A DNA stretch of 64,000 nt from Paramesorhizobium sp049065735 (GCF_049065735.1 NZ_JBAKHD010000002.1:372001-436000); one strand, 5' to 3'. Shown: positions 32,966 through 42,418, counted from the first letter of the stretch. Numbers and translations: made by a program. The notes: generated by a model from the sequence alone, not told the origin.

Positions 32966-33991
32966 ATGATGGCACGCAAGGTAGTAAAAGTGATCCGTGG
33001 GGAAGCGATGTTTCCGCCACCGATCTGGATGATGCGGCAGGCGGGCCGTTACCTGCCGGAGTATCGGGAAACGCGGAAGGCAGCGGGAAGTTTCCTCGAT
33101 CTCTGCTATTCGCCCGATCTGGCCGTGGAAGTGACCCTGCAGCCCATCCGCCGGTTCGGTTTCGATGCGGCGATCCTGTTCTCGGATATTCTGGTGGTTC
33201 CCCATGCGCTCGGCCGCAATCTGCGCTTCGAGGAGGGCAGGGGACCGTTGATGAATCCGATTGGCGCGGAAGACATCGCGCGGATTGAAACTGAGGGTGT
33301 CGCGGAACGGCTGGAGCCGGTCTATGAGACGGTGCGGCGCCTGCGGGCGGAACTCCCCGAGGAGACGACGCTGCTCGGCTTTTGCGGGGCGCCCTGGACG
33401 GTGGCGACCTATATGATCGCCGGACATGGCACGCCGGACCAGGCGCCGGCGCGGCTTTTCGCTTATCGCTACCCGCAGGCCTTCCGGAAACTGCTCGACG
33501 ACCTCGCCGACGTCTCGGCGGATTATCTGATCCGGCAGATCGATGCGGGCGCCGATGCGGTGCAGATTTTCGATTCCTGGTCCGGCGTGCTGGACGAGCG
33601 CTCCTTTAAGGAATTCTGCGTGAAGCCGGTGGCGCGGATCGTCGGAAAAGTGCGTGCCGTGCATCCCGATGCGCTGATCATCGGTTTCCCAAAAGGCGCG
33701 GGGACGCTTTATTGCGGCTATCGCGAAAAGACCGGCGTCAACGCGCTCGGCCTTGACTGGACTGTGCCCCTGTCGTTTGCTGCGCAACTGCAAGGGCAGG
33801 GGGCCGTGCAGGGTAATCTCGATCCCCTACGGCTCGTCGCCGGCGGCGTGGCGCTGGATGAAGGGGTCGATACCATATTGGAAGCGCTGGGCAATGGGCC
33901 GCTGGTCTTCAATCTCGGGCATGGGATCACGCCGGAAGCGCCCGTCGCCCATGTGGAACGCATGATCGAACGGGTGAGGGCAAGGACATGA
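32966..33991 (+). CDS. hemE: Uroporphyrinogen decarboxylase
   Basis: The 341-residue enzyme decarboxylates uroporphyrinogen III to coproporphyrinogen III in haem synthesis. It has the family signatures PPIWMMRQAGRYLPEYR (catalytic Arg residues), ILFSDILVVPHALG (catalytic Asp) and FCGAPWTVATYMIAG, and ends with NLGHGITPEAPVAHVERM. Two ATGs in tandem (32966 and 32969) both follow AAGGACGGG. It overlaps hemJ by 4 nt. It is the first rightward gene beside the putative origin. Confidence 0.98.
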   Translation: MMARKVVKVIRGEAMFPPPIWMMRQAGRYLPEYRETRKAAGSFLDLCYSPDLAVEVTLQPIRRFGFDAAILFSDILVVPHALGRNLRFEEGRGPLMNPIGAEDIARIETEGVAERLEPVYETVRRLRAELPEETTLLGFCGAPWTVATYMIAGHGTPDQAPARLFAYRYPQAFRKLLDDLADVSADYLIRQIDAGADAVQIFDSWSGVLDERSFKEFCVKPVARIVGKVRAVHPDALIIGFPKGAGTLYCGYREKTGVNALGLDWTVPLSFAAQLQGQGAVQGNLDPLRLVAGGVALDEGVDTILEALGNGPLVFNLGHGITPEAPVAHVERMIERVRART

Positions 33992-34533
33992 GCACAGGAT
34001 CGAGCGGAAATTCGGCAGCCTCAGGCGGACGGGCGGCGGTGCGCGCCATTGCCGCCATCGTCATCGTGGCATTGGGGCTTCTTCTCATGTTTCACGTGAA
34101 TCCGGGCACGGCCTATCCCTGGGTCAAGGCGATTCACGTCATCGCCGTCATCTCATGGATGGCGGGGATGCTCTATCTGCCGCGCCTTTTCGTTTATCAC
34201 TGCGCGGCCGAGCCGGGCTCGGTACAGTCAGAAACCTTCAAGGCGATGGAGCAGCGGCTCCTGCGCTTCATCATCAATCCCGCCATGATCGTCACCTGGA
34301 TTATGGGGCTATGGATGGCCTGGAAGATTTTCGATTTCACCGGCGGCTGGCTCCACGCCAAGCTGCTGGCGGTGGTGATCCTGTCCGGCGTCCATGGCTA
34401 TTTTTCCAAAGCGGTACGGCTCTTCGCCGCGGACAAGAATACGAAACCGGCCAGTTTCTGGCGGATGATGAACGAGGTGCCGACGGTGCTGATGATCATC
34501 ATCGTGATTCTGGTCATCGTGAAGCCGTTCTGA
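33988..34533 (+). CDS. hemJ: Protoporphyrinogen IX oxidase HemJ
   Basis: The 181-residue protein is predicted to have four membrane helices, with conserved residues in KAIHVIAVISWMAGMLYLPRLFVYH and the SGVHGYFSKAVRLFA loop. HemJ (UPF0093) oxidises protoporphyrinogen IX in bacteria that lack HemG and HemY, using haem b held by the conserved His. It follows hemE in an ATGA overlap, so two haem-synthesis enzymes are coupled. The coding sequence contains a near-parS site at 34088-34103. Confidence 0.95.
   Translation: MSTGSSGNSAASGGRAAVRAIAAIVIVALGLLLMFHVNPGTAYPWVKAIHVIAVISWMAGMLYLPRLFVYHCAAEPGSVQSETFKAMEQRLLRFIINPAMIVTWIMGLWMAWKIFDFTGGWLHAKLLAVVILSGVHGYFSKAVRLFAADKNTKPASFWRMMNEVPTVLMIIIVILVIVKPF
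34088..34103. other. parS-like site inside hemJ
   Basis: TGTTTCACGTGAATCC agrees with the parS consensus TGTTTCACGTGAAACA at 14 of 16 positions, with an intact 11-bp core. It lies 1.1 kb from the putative origin and 3.4 kb from the main parS group, in the reading frame of hemJ (encoding MFHVNP). Confidence 0.5.
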
Positions 34534-34804
34534 CGCTTATCCTTGGTGCGGTTCCCGTCTAACCTTTGCCGGGAACCGCCTATTCAAGTTTTGTTTATCC
34601 CATTCAATGCAACGAAAAGTCGTTATACTTCGTTGCGAAATGCAATAAGAGCCAAACTTGGCACTTGTCCCCTCCCGCACAAAAGGGTATGGATAGGCCC
34701 CTCCCTATGGAAATGCAGACTGTCGATGCCGGCCATGACCTCCATGGCCAATCCTTCCGAACAACTGCCCCTTTCTTTCTCCCACTTAAATGAGCCTCGC
34801 ACCT

Positions 34805-36070
34805 ATGCAGGAAATGAAACTACAAGAACTAAAGAATAAGACGCCGGTCGATCTCCTGGCTTTCGCCGAAACGCTCGAAGTCGAAAATGCCAGCGTGATG
34901 CGCAAGCAGGAGCTGATGTTCGCGATCCTTAAGAAGCTCGCTTCGCAGGACGTGGAGATCATCGGTGAAGGCGTGGTGGAAGTGCTGCAGGACGGGTTCG
35001 GCTTCCTGCGCTCCGCCAATGCCAATTATCTGCCCGGCCCTGACGATATTTATATTTCTCCGTCGCAGATCCGGCGGTTCTCGCTCAAGACCGGCGATAC
35101 GGTCGAGGGGCCGATTCGCGGGCCCAAGGAAGGGGAACGCTATTTCGCTCTCCTCAAGGTCAACACGATCAATTTCGAAGACCCCGAGAAAATCCGCCAC
35201 AAGATCCATTTCGACAATCTGACGCCGCTTTATCCGGATGAGCGGCTGAAGATGGAGCTGGAGAACCCGACCGGCAAGGACCTCTCTCCCCGCGTGATCG
35301 ATCTCGTCGCGCCGCTCGGCAAAGGCCAGCGCGGGCTGATCGTCGCGCCGCCGCGTACGGGTAAGACTGTCCTCCTCCAGAACATCGCCCATTCGATCAC
35401 TGCAAACCATCCGGAATGCTATCTGATCGTTCTCCTAATCGATGAGCGCCCCGAGGAAGTCACCGACATGCAGCGCTCGGTGAAGGGTGAGGTGGTGTCC
35501 TCGACCTTCGATGAGCCGGCCTCGCGCCACGTGCAGGTGGCGGAAATGGTTATCGAGAAGGCAAAGCGCCTGGTCGAGCATGGCCGCGATGTGGTGATCC
35601 TGCTCGATTCGATCACGCGTCTTGGCCGTGCCTACAACACAGTGGTTCCGTCGTCAGGTAAGGTGCTGACCGGTGGTGTCGACGCGAACGCGCTGCAGCG
35701 GCCGAAGCGCTTCTTCGGCGCGGCGCGCAATATCGAGGAAGGCGGCTCGCTCACGATCATCGCGACGGCGCTGATCGATACCGGCAGCCGCATGGACGAA
35801 GTGATCTTTGAAGAGTTCAAGGGCACTGGTAATTCAGAAATCGTGCTCGACCGCAAGGTGGCCGACAAGCGCATCTTCCCGGCGATGGACATTTTGAAAT
35901 CTGGCACGCGCAAGGAAGACCTGCTCGTTCCGCGCCAGGACCTACAGAAGATTTTTGTACTGCGCCGCATTCTCGCGCCGATGGGAACGACCGATGCAAT
36001 CGAATTCCTGATCGACAAGCTCAAGCAGACGAAGACCAATGGCGAGTTCTTCGACTCGATGAATACGTAA
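34805..36070 (+). CDS. rho: Transcription termination factor Rho
   Basis: The 421-residue protein is almost identical to Brucella/Rhizobium Rho. The RNA-binding domain begins MQEMKLQELKNKTPVDLLAFAE and includes GFGFLRSANANYLPGPDDIYISPSQIRRF; the ATPase has Walker A APPRTGKTVLLQ (near 182) and Walker B VVILLDSITRLGRAYN. The ATG at 34805 yields the usual length; an ATG at 34790 would add five residues, and neither has a good ribosome binding site. The gap to hemJ is 271 bp. A terminator follows. Confidence 0.98.
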   Translation: MQEMKLQELKNKTPVDLLAFAETLEVENASVMRKQELMFAILKKLASQDVEIIGEGVVEVLQDGFGFLRSANANYLPGPDDIYISPSQIRRFSLKTGDTVEGPIRGPKEGERYFALLKVNTINFEDPEKIRHKIHFDNLTPLYPDERLKMELENPTGKDLSPRVIDLVAPLGKGQRGLIVAPPRTGKTVLLQNIAHSITANHPECYLIVLLIDERPEEVTDMQRSVKGEVVSSTFDEPASRHVQVAEMVIEKAKRLVEHGRDVVILLDSITRLGRAYNTVVPSSGKVLTGGVDANALQRPKRFFGAARNIEEGGSLTIIATALIDTGSRMDEVIFEEFKGTGNSEIVLDRKVADKRIFPAMDILKSGTRKEDLLVPRQDLQKIFVLRRILAPMGTTDAIEFLIDKLKQTKTNGEFFDSMNT

Positions 36071-36095
36071 TCCTTATCGGGTCTCGCAAGATGCC

Positions 36096-36128
36096 AGCCC
36101 GCAGCTTATATAGCTGCGGGCTTTCTCA
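36096..36128 (+). terminator. Intrinsic terminator after rho
   Basis: AGCCCGCAGC and GCTGCGGGCT form a perfect 10-bp stem around TTATATA, followed by TTTCTC, 25 nt after the rho stop. Confidence 0.85.
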
Positions 36129-36205
36129 TATCCGAAGGGCTATTCGAGATAGGGCAAATATCGCCTTTTATTCGATTCGCCTGCGCAACGAATAATGGTG
36201 CTGGC

Positions 36206-37531
36206 ATGGAGCCGATCTTTCACGACACGATCTTTGCACTTTCCAGCGGCCGACTGCCTTCCGGTGTCGCGGTGATCCGTTTGTCAGGTTCGGAAACTCG
36301 ATTCGTGGTCGAAACAATTTCCGAAACGGCTCCGGAACCACGTAGAGCGTCGTATCGGCCGTTCTATTCGCAACAGCGCGAATTGCTGGATCGCGGACTA
36401 TTACTCTATTTTCCCGGCCCCTACAGTTTCACCGGCGAGGATTGCGCTGAATTCCATCTCCATGGCGGCTCCGCTGTTGTTGACCGCTTCCTTATGGAAC
36501 TGTCGAGCTTCAAAAACTGCCGCATTGCAGAACCTGGCGAGTTCACCCGCCGAGCATTTGCCAATGGCAAGATGGATTTGACCGTCGCCGAAGGATTGGC
36601 CGACCTCATAGCGGCCGAAACCGAGAGCCAGCGCCGGCTGGCATTACAGGCCGCCACAGGTGCGCAGCGTGATCTCTATATGGGTTGGCGTCAGGAACTG
36701 CTACAGGCACGGGCGCTGATCGAGGCCGAGCTCGACTTTGCCGATGAGTCGGATGTGCCGGATTCGGTTGCCGATCAGATATGGCAGACGCTCGATGTGC
36801 TGGCGGAAAAGATCGACCGTCACCTCACTGATGGGAAAAGAGGGTCCATATTCCGTGACGGATTACATGTGGCCATCGTCGGCGCTCCCAACGCGGGAAA
36901 ATCGAGCCTCCTCAATCAGCTTGCCGGCCGAGACGTCGCCATTATATCCGAGGAAGCTGGGACGACGCGCGATCTTCTCGAAGTCAAGCTCGATCTCGGC
37001 GGCATCCCGGTTTTTGTAACGGACACTGCCGGACTTAGGGAGACAGAAGGAGCCGTTGAGAAGATCGGCATTGAGCGCGCTCGCCTACGAGCCGCTACCG
37101 CTGATTTGGTTCTCCTCTTGGAAGATATTAACCAGACCGAACCTGTCGATTTGCCAGAACTCAAGGGTGAGCTATGGCGGGTCGGCAATAAATCCGATTT
37201 GACCGACGCGCATGATATAGGCGAATGGGCGTATCGAATATCGGCCCGCTCCGGAGAAGGTCTCGATGAATTGATTGCTGCCATCAGTCATTTCGCGCAG
37301 GTAAAGGCGGGTGATATAAGCGTCGTCATTCCCTCGCGGCGAAGGCACATAGACCTCTTGGGTATTACGCGCACCGAAATCATGGAAGCAGTACACGGGA
37401 AACACCTTCCGCCGGAATTGCGTGCCGAGAATCTCCGCCGCGCCACCCAGGCACTCGGGCGCATTACTGGAGATGTGGATGTGGAAGATATTTTGGATGT
37501 TATCTTTTCGCAATTCTGCATCGGTAAGTGA
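36206..37531 (+). CDS. mnmE: tRNA modification GTPase MnmE
   Basis: The 441-residue protein has an N-terminal formyl-THF-binding domain (FALSSGRLPSGVAVIRLSG), a G domain with GAPNAGKSSL (227-236), DTAG (about 273) and NKSD (about 328), and the C-terminal CIGK motif with the catalytic Cys. With MnmG it installs the 5-carboxymethylaminomethyl group on U34 of certain tRNAs. Its stop codon overlaps a parS site at 37529-37544. It lies between rho and mnmG, as in most Hyphomicrobiales chromosomes near the origin. Confidence 0.98.
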   Translation: MEPIFHDTIFALSSGRLPSGVAVIRLSGSETRFVVETISETAPEPRRASYRPFYSQQRELLDRGLLLYFPGPYSFTGEDCAEFHLHGGSAVVDRFLMELSSFKNCRIAEPGEFTRRAFANGKMDLTVAEGLADLIAAETESQRRLALQAATGAQRDLYMGWRQELLQARALIEAELDFADESDVPDSVADQIWQTLDVLAEKIDRHLTDGKRGSIFRDGLHVAIVGAPNAGKSSLLNQLAGRDVAIISEEAGTTRDLLEVKLDLGGIPVFVTDTAGLRETEGAVEKIGIERARLRAATADLVLLLEDINQTEPVDLPELKGELWRVGNKSDLTDAHDIGEWAYRISARSGEGLDELIAAISHFAQVKAGDISVVIPSRRRHIDLLGITRTEIMEAVHGKHLPPELRAENLRRATQALGRITGDVDVEDILDVIFSQFCIGK

Positions 37532-37544
37532 TTCACGTGAAACA
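37529..37544. other. parS: parS site overlapping the mnmE stop codon
   Basis: TGATTCACGTGAAACA matches the parS consensus at 15 of 16 positions. It is the first of three sites in the mnmE-mnmG gap. Confidence 0.8.
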
Positions 37545-37571
37545 TGTGCTCATCCAGCTAATCGTGTCTTT

Positions 37572-37587
37572 AGATTCACGTGAAACA
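37572..37587. other. parS: parS site between mnmE and mnmG
   Basis: AGATTCACGTGAAACA matches 14 of 16 bases of the consensus, 27 bp after the first site. Confidence 0.7.
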
Positions 37588-37934
37588 ATGGATAAGGAGC
37601 AATCAGCCTCACACTGAAACAACTGTGCCCCCCTTTGTGCTCCTCAGACGTTCCGTGCTAGTGCCTCACCAGACCAATTTGTTTCAAATGGAAGTAGCGA
37701 AGCTTGATCTTCGTTGTTGGTGGGTTCCTCTACGTCTCTATGAACAGACGTCTCAAAACGGAATTTATGTTTCCATGAAAAGTAGTCGCTGGCCATGTTC
37801 TAAGGTGCGAGCCTTTGGCTACGCCAGTATGAATGAAGCTACTCAAAAACACCCCATTAAAATATTGAGTTCTAAATACGCAGGTATGACTGGGCCAAAT
37901 CGCCCTAGCGGAAGACTCCGCATATATCGCCCCT

Positions 37935-37950
37935 TGTTTCACGTGAAACA
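37935..37950. other. parS: Perfect parS site upstream of mnmG
   Basis: TGTTTCACGTGAAACA is the full 16-bp alphaproteobacterial parS palindrome, 142 bp before the mnmG start. It is the only perfect copy in the window. Confidence 0.93.
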
Positions 37951-38092
37951 TCTGTGGAATCTATAAACCGCACTTGACTCCCCAAAATCGTACACTCGCC
38001 ACTATCTCTTCTGGACCAATCCAACGGTCAATTCTATGTTGGGCTCCTAAAAATCGTTTCCGCTTCGTGAGCGAATGCGATAGAGACCTGGC

Positions 38093-39982
38093 ATGACACA
38101 AAAATTCGATGTTATCGTTGTTGGCGGCGGGCATGCCGGCTGTGAGGCTGCGGCTGCATCCGCTCGCTATGGTGCGCGCACCGCGCTTGTTACCCATCGT
38201 TTCGATACGATTGGGGTGATGTCCTGCAATCCTGCTATTGGCGGGTTGGGGAAGGGACATCTGGTACGCGAAATCGACGCGCTCGACGGGTTGATGGGCA
38301 GGGTCGCGGATGCCGCCGGCATCCAGTTCCGCCTTCTCAATCGCAGGAAGGGGCCAGCCGTCCGAGGGCCACGGACGCAAGCTGATCGTAAGCTCTATCG
38401 GCTCGCCATGCAGGAAGCCATCCGTGCGCAGGAGAGTCTCACCGTTGTCGAAGGCGGTGTGAACGATCTGATCATTGAGAACGACACTGTCGCTGGTGTG
38501 AAGCTCACAAGCGGAGAGTTGCTTCAGGCGGGTGCTGTGGTCCTCACGTCAGGGACTTTTCTGCGCGGCCTGATCCATATCGGTGAGAAAAAGATTCCGG
38601 CCGGTCGTATGGGAGAGCAACCGGCCTTGGGTCTTTCCGATACATTGAACGCGATTGGATTTGCGCTCGGTCGGTTAAAGACTGGAACGCCGCCGCGGCT
38701 CGATGGGCGCACCATTGATTGGGTCGGCCTCGACATGCAGAAGCCGGATGAGGATCCGGTGCCGTTTTCGCTGATGACAGACAGGATCACCACGTCGCAG
38801 ATCGATTGCGGGATTACGCGTACGACGCCCGCGACCCATGCCATCATCAGGGAGAATCTGCATCGTTCCGCTATGTACTCCGGATCGATCGAGGGGGTGG
38901 GACCGCGTTACTGTCCTTCAGTCGAAGACAAGATCGTCAAGTTTGGCGACCGGGACGGACATCAGATTTTCCTCGAGCCGGAGGGGCTGGATGACGACAC
39001 GGTTTATCCAAATGGCATTTCGACGTCCCTGCCGCAAGAGGTACAGCTCGCGCTGTTGAAGACGATTCCGGGGCTTGAGCGAGCAACGATGCTGCAGCCA
39101 GGTTATGCCATCGAATATGACTTCATCGACCCGCGTGAGCTTGAACGCAGTTTGGAGACGAGAAGGGTTCGGGGGCTTTTCCTGGCCGGGCAGATCAACG
39201 GCACGACCGGTTATGAGGAAGCGGCGGCACAGGGCTTGCTCGCCGGGCTTAATGCGGCACGGCGCGCTGGTGGTGCTGAGCCGACGGTGCTCTTGCGTAC
39301 GGAGGCCTATATCGGCGTGATGGTCGATGATCTCACCTCCAGAGGTGTGAGCGAGCCATACCGTATGTTTACGTCGCGTGCCGAGTTCCGGCTTTCCTTG
39401 CGCGCTGACAACGCCGACCAGCGTTTAACGCCGCTGGCGGATAGGCTTGGCATTCTGGGCGAGGCGCGTCGCGCACGTTTTGCTGAGCGGCAAACGAAAC
39501 TCGACACCGCGCGTGCTTTGGCCAAAACGCTGTCGGTCACGCCAAACATGGCGGCCAAACATGGCCTGCAATTGAATCAAGACGGCGTTCGCCGTACGGC
39601 TTATGATCTTCTTGCCTATCCTGAGATCGACCTTGTCCGGCTCGGTGAGATCTGGCCGGAACTACGGTCCCTAGACGAGGCAACGAAAGAAGCTCTCGAA
39701 GTGGAGGCGCAATATGCCGTTTATCTCGAACGCCAACAGGCGGATATCGCTATCATGGAGCGGGAGGAACAGCTTCTCATTCCCACTGGTCTTTCGTTCG
39801 ATGCGGTTCCTGGACTTTCCAATGAGCTAAAGCAGAAGCTCCGCCAGCGGAAACCGAAGTCTATTGCGGAAGCGCAGCGCATTGAGGGCATGACGCCCGC
39901 CGCGTTGGCTTTAATTATTACGCAGGTGCGCCGTCAGGGAAAGCAGCCTGAGCCGGTTGGTGAAGAACGAGGCGTGGCGTGA
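38093..39982 (+). CDS. mnmG: tRNA uridine-5-carboxymethylaminomethyl modification enzyme MnmG
   Basis: The 629-residue FAD enzyme starts with the dinucleotide-binding loop VVGGGHAGCEAAAASARYGA and contains the family blocks SCNPAIGGLGKGHLVREIDALDG, GRLKTGTPPRLDGRTI, and GQINGTTGYEEAAAQGL. It partners MnmE in wobble-uridine modification. It is followed by rsmG in a GTGA overlap, and in turn by parA and parB, the classical origin-proximal order. Confidence 0.98.
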   Translation: MTQKFDVIVVGGGHAGCEAAAASARYGARTALVTHRFDTIGVMSCNPAIGGLGKGHLVREIDALDGLMGRVADAAGIQFRLLNRRKGPAVRGPRTQADRKLYRLAMQEAIRAQESLTVVEGGVNDLIIENDTVAGVKLTSGELLQAGAVVLTSGTFLRGLIHIGEKKIPAGRMGEQPALGLSDTLNAIGFALGRLKTGTPPRLDGRTIDWVGLDMQKPDEDPVPFSLMTDRITTSQIDCGITRTTPATHAIIRENLHRSAMYSGSIEGVGPRYCPSVEDKIVKFGDRDGHQIFLEPEGLDDDTVYPNGISTSLPQEVQLALLKTIPGLERATMLQPGYAIEYDFIDPRELERSLETRRVRGLFLAGQINGTTGYEEAAAQGLLAGLNAARRAGGAEPTVLLRTEAYIGVMVDDLTSRGVSEPYRMFTSRAEFRLSLRADNADQRLTPLADRLGILGEARRARFAERQTKLDTARALAKTLSVTPNMAAKHGLQLNQDGVRRTAYDLLAYPEIDLVRLGEIWPELRSLDEATKEALEVEAQYAVYLERQQADIAIMEREEQLLIPTGLSFDAVPGLSNELKQKLRQRKPKSIAEAQRIEGMTPAALALIITQVRRQGKQPEPVGEERGVA

Positions 39983-40656
39983 ACGAAAAACGATTCTCAG
40001 GCTTGCGAGACATCGTTCCGGTTGTTTCACGTGAAACGGCGGAAACGCTGGAAGCATTCGAAACACTGTTTCGAAAATGGAATGCCGCTATCAATCTCGC
40101 CGCCCCCTCTACGCTGCCGGAATTGTGGGAGCGGCACATTCTCGACAGCGCCCAATTGTTTCCTCTGGCGCCGCAGGCGATGAAATGGCTCGATATCGGT
40201 TCGGGCGGCGGCTTTCCCGGAGTCGTGCTGGCGATTTTGCTGAAAGAGCGGGATGGGGCCTCTATCGATCTGGTGGAGAGCAATAGCAAGAAGGCTGCGT
40301 TTCTGCGCACAGCCATCGCCGCGGCGAAAGCGCCGGGCCGCGTTCACGCTGAGCGTATCGAAACTGCTGGGGGGAAGATTGGGATACCCGACATCGTGAC
40401 GGCGCGCGCGCTCGCCTCGTTGAAGGATCTTCTTCTCTTGGCTGAGCCTTGGTTGACGGGTGGCGCTACCGCGCTCTTTCAAAAAGGCCGGGGATACGTC
40501 CGCGAAATTGAGGAAAGCCGTGACGCTTGGGATTATGATCTGATAGAACATCCAAGTGCCATCGAGAACGGATCGGTCATCCTTCAAATCAGCAATATAC
40601 GGAGGATTGGCCATGAGGACAGCCGTACAGTTGGACTGACGGTTCCGAAAGCGTAA
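39979..40656 (+). CDS. rsmG: 16S rRNA (guanine(527)-N7)-methyltransferase RsmG
   Basis: The 225-residue SAM-dependent methyltransferase has the SAM-binding loop WLDIGSGGGFPGVVLAIL, the acidic LVESNSKKAAFLRT and TARALASLKDLL. It methylates G527 of 16S rRNA. The GTG start overlaps the mnmG stop. A near-perfect parS site at 40023-40038 is embedded early in the gene (encoding PVVSRETAE). Confidence 0.97.
   Translation: MNEKRFSGLRDIVPVVSRETAETLEAFETLFRKWNAAINLAAPSTLPELWERHILDSAQLFPLAPQAMKWLDIGSGGGFPGVVLAILLKERDGASIDLVESNSKKAAFLRTAIAAAKAPGRVHAERIETAGGKIGIPDIVTARALASLKDLLLLAEPWLTGGATALFQKGRGYVREIEESRDAWDYDLIEHPSAIENGSVILQISNIRRIGHEDSRTVGLTVPKA
40023..40038. other. parS: parS site inside rsmG
   Basis: TGTTTCACGTGAAACG matches 15 of 16 bases of the consensus and lies about 650 bp before parA. 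Confidence 0.85.
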
Positions 40657-40678
40657 GGCAGAAGCCGGGGTGACAGCG

Positions 40679-41476
40679 ATGACGAACGAAACCCGTATCA
40701 TAACGATTGCCAATCAGAAGGGCGGCGTGGGCAAGACGACGACGGCCATTAATCTGGCGACTGCGCTTGCCGCTATCGGCGAAATGGTGCTGATCGTCGA
40801 TCTCGATCCGCAAGGCAATGCCAGCACCGGCCTCGGCATTGATCGCCGCAATCGCGACTATTCTTCCTATGACGTGTTAACCCAGGCTTCGACGGTGAGG
40901 GAGGCGGCGATTGCGACTGACGTCCCCAATCTGCATATCGTTCCCTCGACGCTGGACCTGCTTGGAATCGAGATGGAAATTGCGCAGGCACCGGATCGTA
41001 CCCGTCGCCTGCGCGACGCGCTGCGTTTCGATTCCCATGTGCGGGAGATGTACAGCTACATTCTGGTCGACTGCCCTCCGTCGCTCAATCTGCTGACGCT
41101 CAACGCGATGGCGGCGGCGGATTCCGTTCTGGTGCCGCTGCAATGCGAATTCTTCGCGCTGGAAGGGTTGAGCCAGCTCTTGGAGACGGTCAATCAGGTG
41201 CGCAATTCGCTCAATCCGGAGCTGTCAATCCAAGGGATTGTGCTCACCATGTTCGACAGCCGCAATAATCTCGCCGCACAGGTGGTGGATGATGTGCGCT
41301 CCTTCATGGGCGAGAAGGTTTACCGCACCGTCATTCCGCGCAATGTCCGCGTTTCCGAGGCCCCTTCGCATGGCAAGCCAGCGATCCTTTACGATCTCAA
41401 ATGCGCCGGCAGCCAAGCTTATCTCCAGCTCGCATCGGAAGTGATTCAGCGGGAACGGCAATTAAGGGCAGCCTAA
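40679..41476 (+). CDS. parA: Chromosome partitioning ATPase ParA
   Basis: The 265-residue Walker-type ATPase has the deviant P-loop ANQKGGVGKTTTAINLA (Lys at both ends) near residues 11-27, DLDPQGNASTGLG and VDCPPSLNLLTLNA. It moves ParB-bound origins by nucleotide-dependent DNA binding. An ATG at 40679 is used; a GTG nine bases upstream is possible. It begins 22 nt after rsmG and precedes parB by 57 nt. Confidence 0.97.
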   Translation: MTNETRIITIANQKGGVGKTTTAINLATALAAIGEMVLIVDLDPQGNASTGLGIDRRNRDYSSYDVLTQASTVREAAIATDVPNLHIVPSTLDLLGIEMEIAQAPDRTRRLRDALRFDSHVREMYSYILVDCPPSLNLLTLNAMAAADSVLVPLQCEFFALEGLSQLLETVNQVRNSLNPELSIQGIVLTMFDSRNNLAAQVVDDVRSFMGEKVYRTVIPRNVRVSEAPSHGKPAILYDLKCAGSQAYLQLASEVIQRERQLRAA

Positions 41477-41533
41477 CGTCAGGTAGGCGTAAAACAGATC
41501 GATTCGAATACGTAACAAAGTGAGTTGCTTCAG

Positions 41534-42418
41534 ATGAACGAGGATCCTTCCAAAAAACGTCTTGGCCGGGGGCTGGCGGCATTGATCGGCGAAATGGATC
41601 GTCCGGTGGAGAGCAAGGTTGCCGCCGCTCCTCAATATGAACGGCACATCCCGATCGAATTCATCTTCCGCAATCCACGAAACCCGCGCCGTACCTTCAC
41701 CGAGGCGGAACTGGAGGATCTGGCGCAATCGATTCGTGAGCATGGCGTGGTGCAGCCAGTCGTGGTGCGGCCATCGCCAACGCAGCCGGACCGGTACTAT
41801 GAGCTGATTGCCGGCGAGCGGCGCTGGCGCGCGGCTCAGAAGGCCGGCCTCGCCAACCTGCCGGTGATCCTGCGCGATGTGGATGACCGCACGGCTCTGG
41901 AACTGGCCATCATCGAAAACGTGCAGCGCTCCGACCTCAACCCGGTCGAAGAGGCGGCAGGATACCAGCAGTTGATCGAGAACCACGGCTATACACAGGC
42001 CGATCTGGCGAATGTGATCGGCAAGAGCCGCAGCCATGTCGCGAACACGCTGCGGCTGTTGAAACTGCCCCAGAGCGTGCAGGATATGATTACCGATGGT
42101 TCGCTCTCGGCTGGCCATGCCCGTACTCTGATCACTGCGGAAAATCCGGCGGAATTGGCTGAGAAGATCGTTCGGGAAGGACTTTCGGTGCGTCAGGCCG
42201 AGGCGTTGGCACAGGCACAAGCCCAAGGCAAAACTCTTCAGAAGCCAGAGAAGACCCAAGCCGAAAAAGACGCGGACACCAAGGCGCTCGAAAAGCTTCT
42301 TTCCGATGTGATGGGTATGAAGATCGCCATCAATCACAAGGAAAAGGGCGGCGAAGTGCGCATTCGCTATACCTCTCTGGAGCAACTCGACGAAGTCTGC
42401 CGGAGATTGCAGAGTTAG
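41534..42418 (+). CDS. parB: Chromosome partitioning protein ParB
   Basis: The 294-residue protein has the short N-terminal ParA-activating tail (KKRLGRGLAALIGEM), a CTPase/ParB domain with IRNPRNPRR-like (FRNPRNPRRTF) and GERRWRAAQKAGL, a helix-turn-helix (YTQADLANVIGKSRSHVANTLRL) that reads parS, and a C-terminal dimer domain. It loads at the parS sites listed above. The ATG at 41534 is preferred over a TTG at 41525. It converges with holA across an 82-bp gap. Confidence 0.97.
   Translation: MNEDPSKKRLGRGLAALIGEMDRPVESKVAAAPQYERHIPIEFIFRNPRNPRRTFTEAELEDLAQSIREHGVVQPVVVRPSPTQPDRYYELIAGERRWRAAQKAGLANLPVILRDVDDRTALELAIIENVQRSDLNPVEEAAGYQQLIENHGYTQADLANVIGKSRSHVANTLRLLKLPQSVQDMITDGSLSAGHARTLITAENPAELAEKIVREGLSVRQAEALAQAQAQGKTLQKPEKTQAEKDADTKALEKLLSDVMGMKIAINHKEKGGEVRIRYTSLEQLDEVCRRLQS

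Larger units (their letters stand above)
37532..38092. other. Noncoding parS-bearing gap between mnmE and mnmG
   Basis: This 561-bp stretch has lower GC than its surroundings and carries three parS sites. A 128-codon frame (37580-37966) starts inside one parS site and ends inside another; its product has no recognisable fold or codon bias, so I treat it as fortuitous. No tRNA, terminator or other structure is obvious. The gap probably serves as the core centromere. Confidence 0.7.

Noticed and set aside
37580..37966. 128-codon frame in the mnmE-mnmG gap
   Set aside because: It begins and ends inside parS sites, has no recognisable fold and lies in AT-richer centromere DNA.
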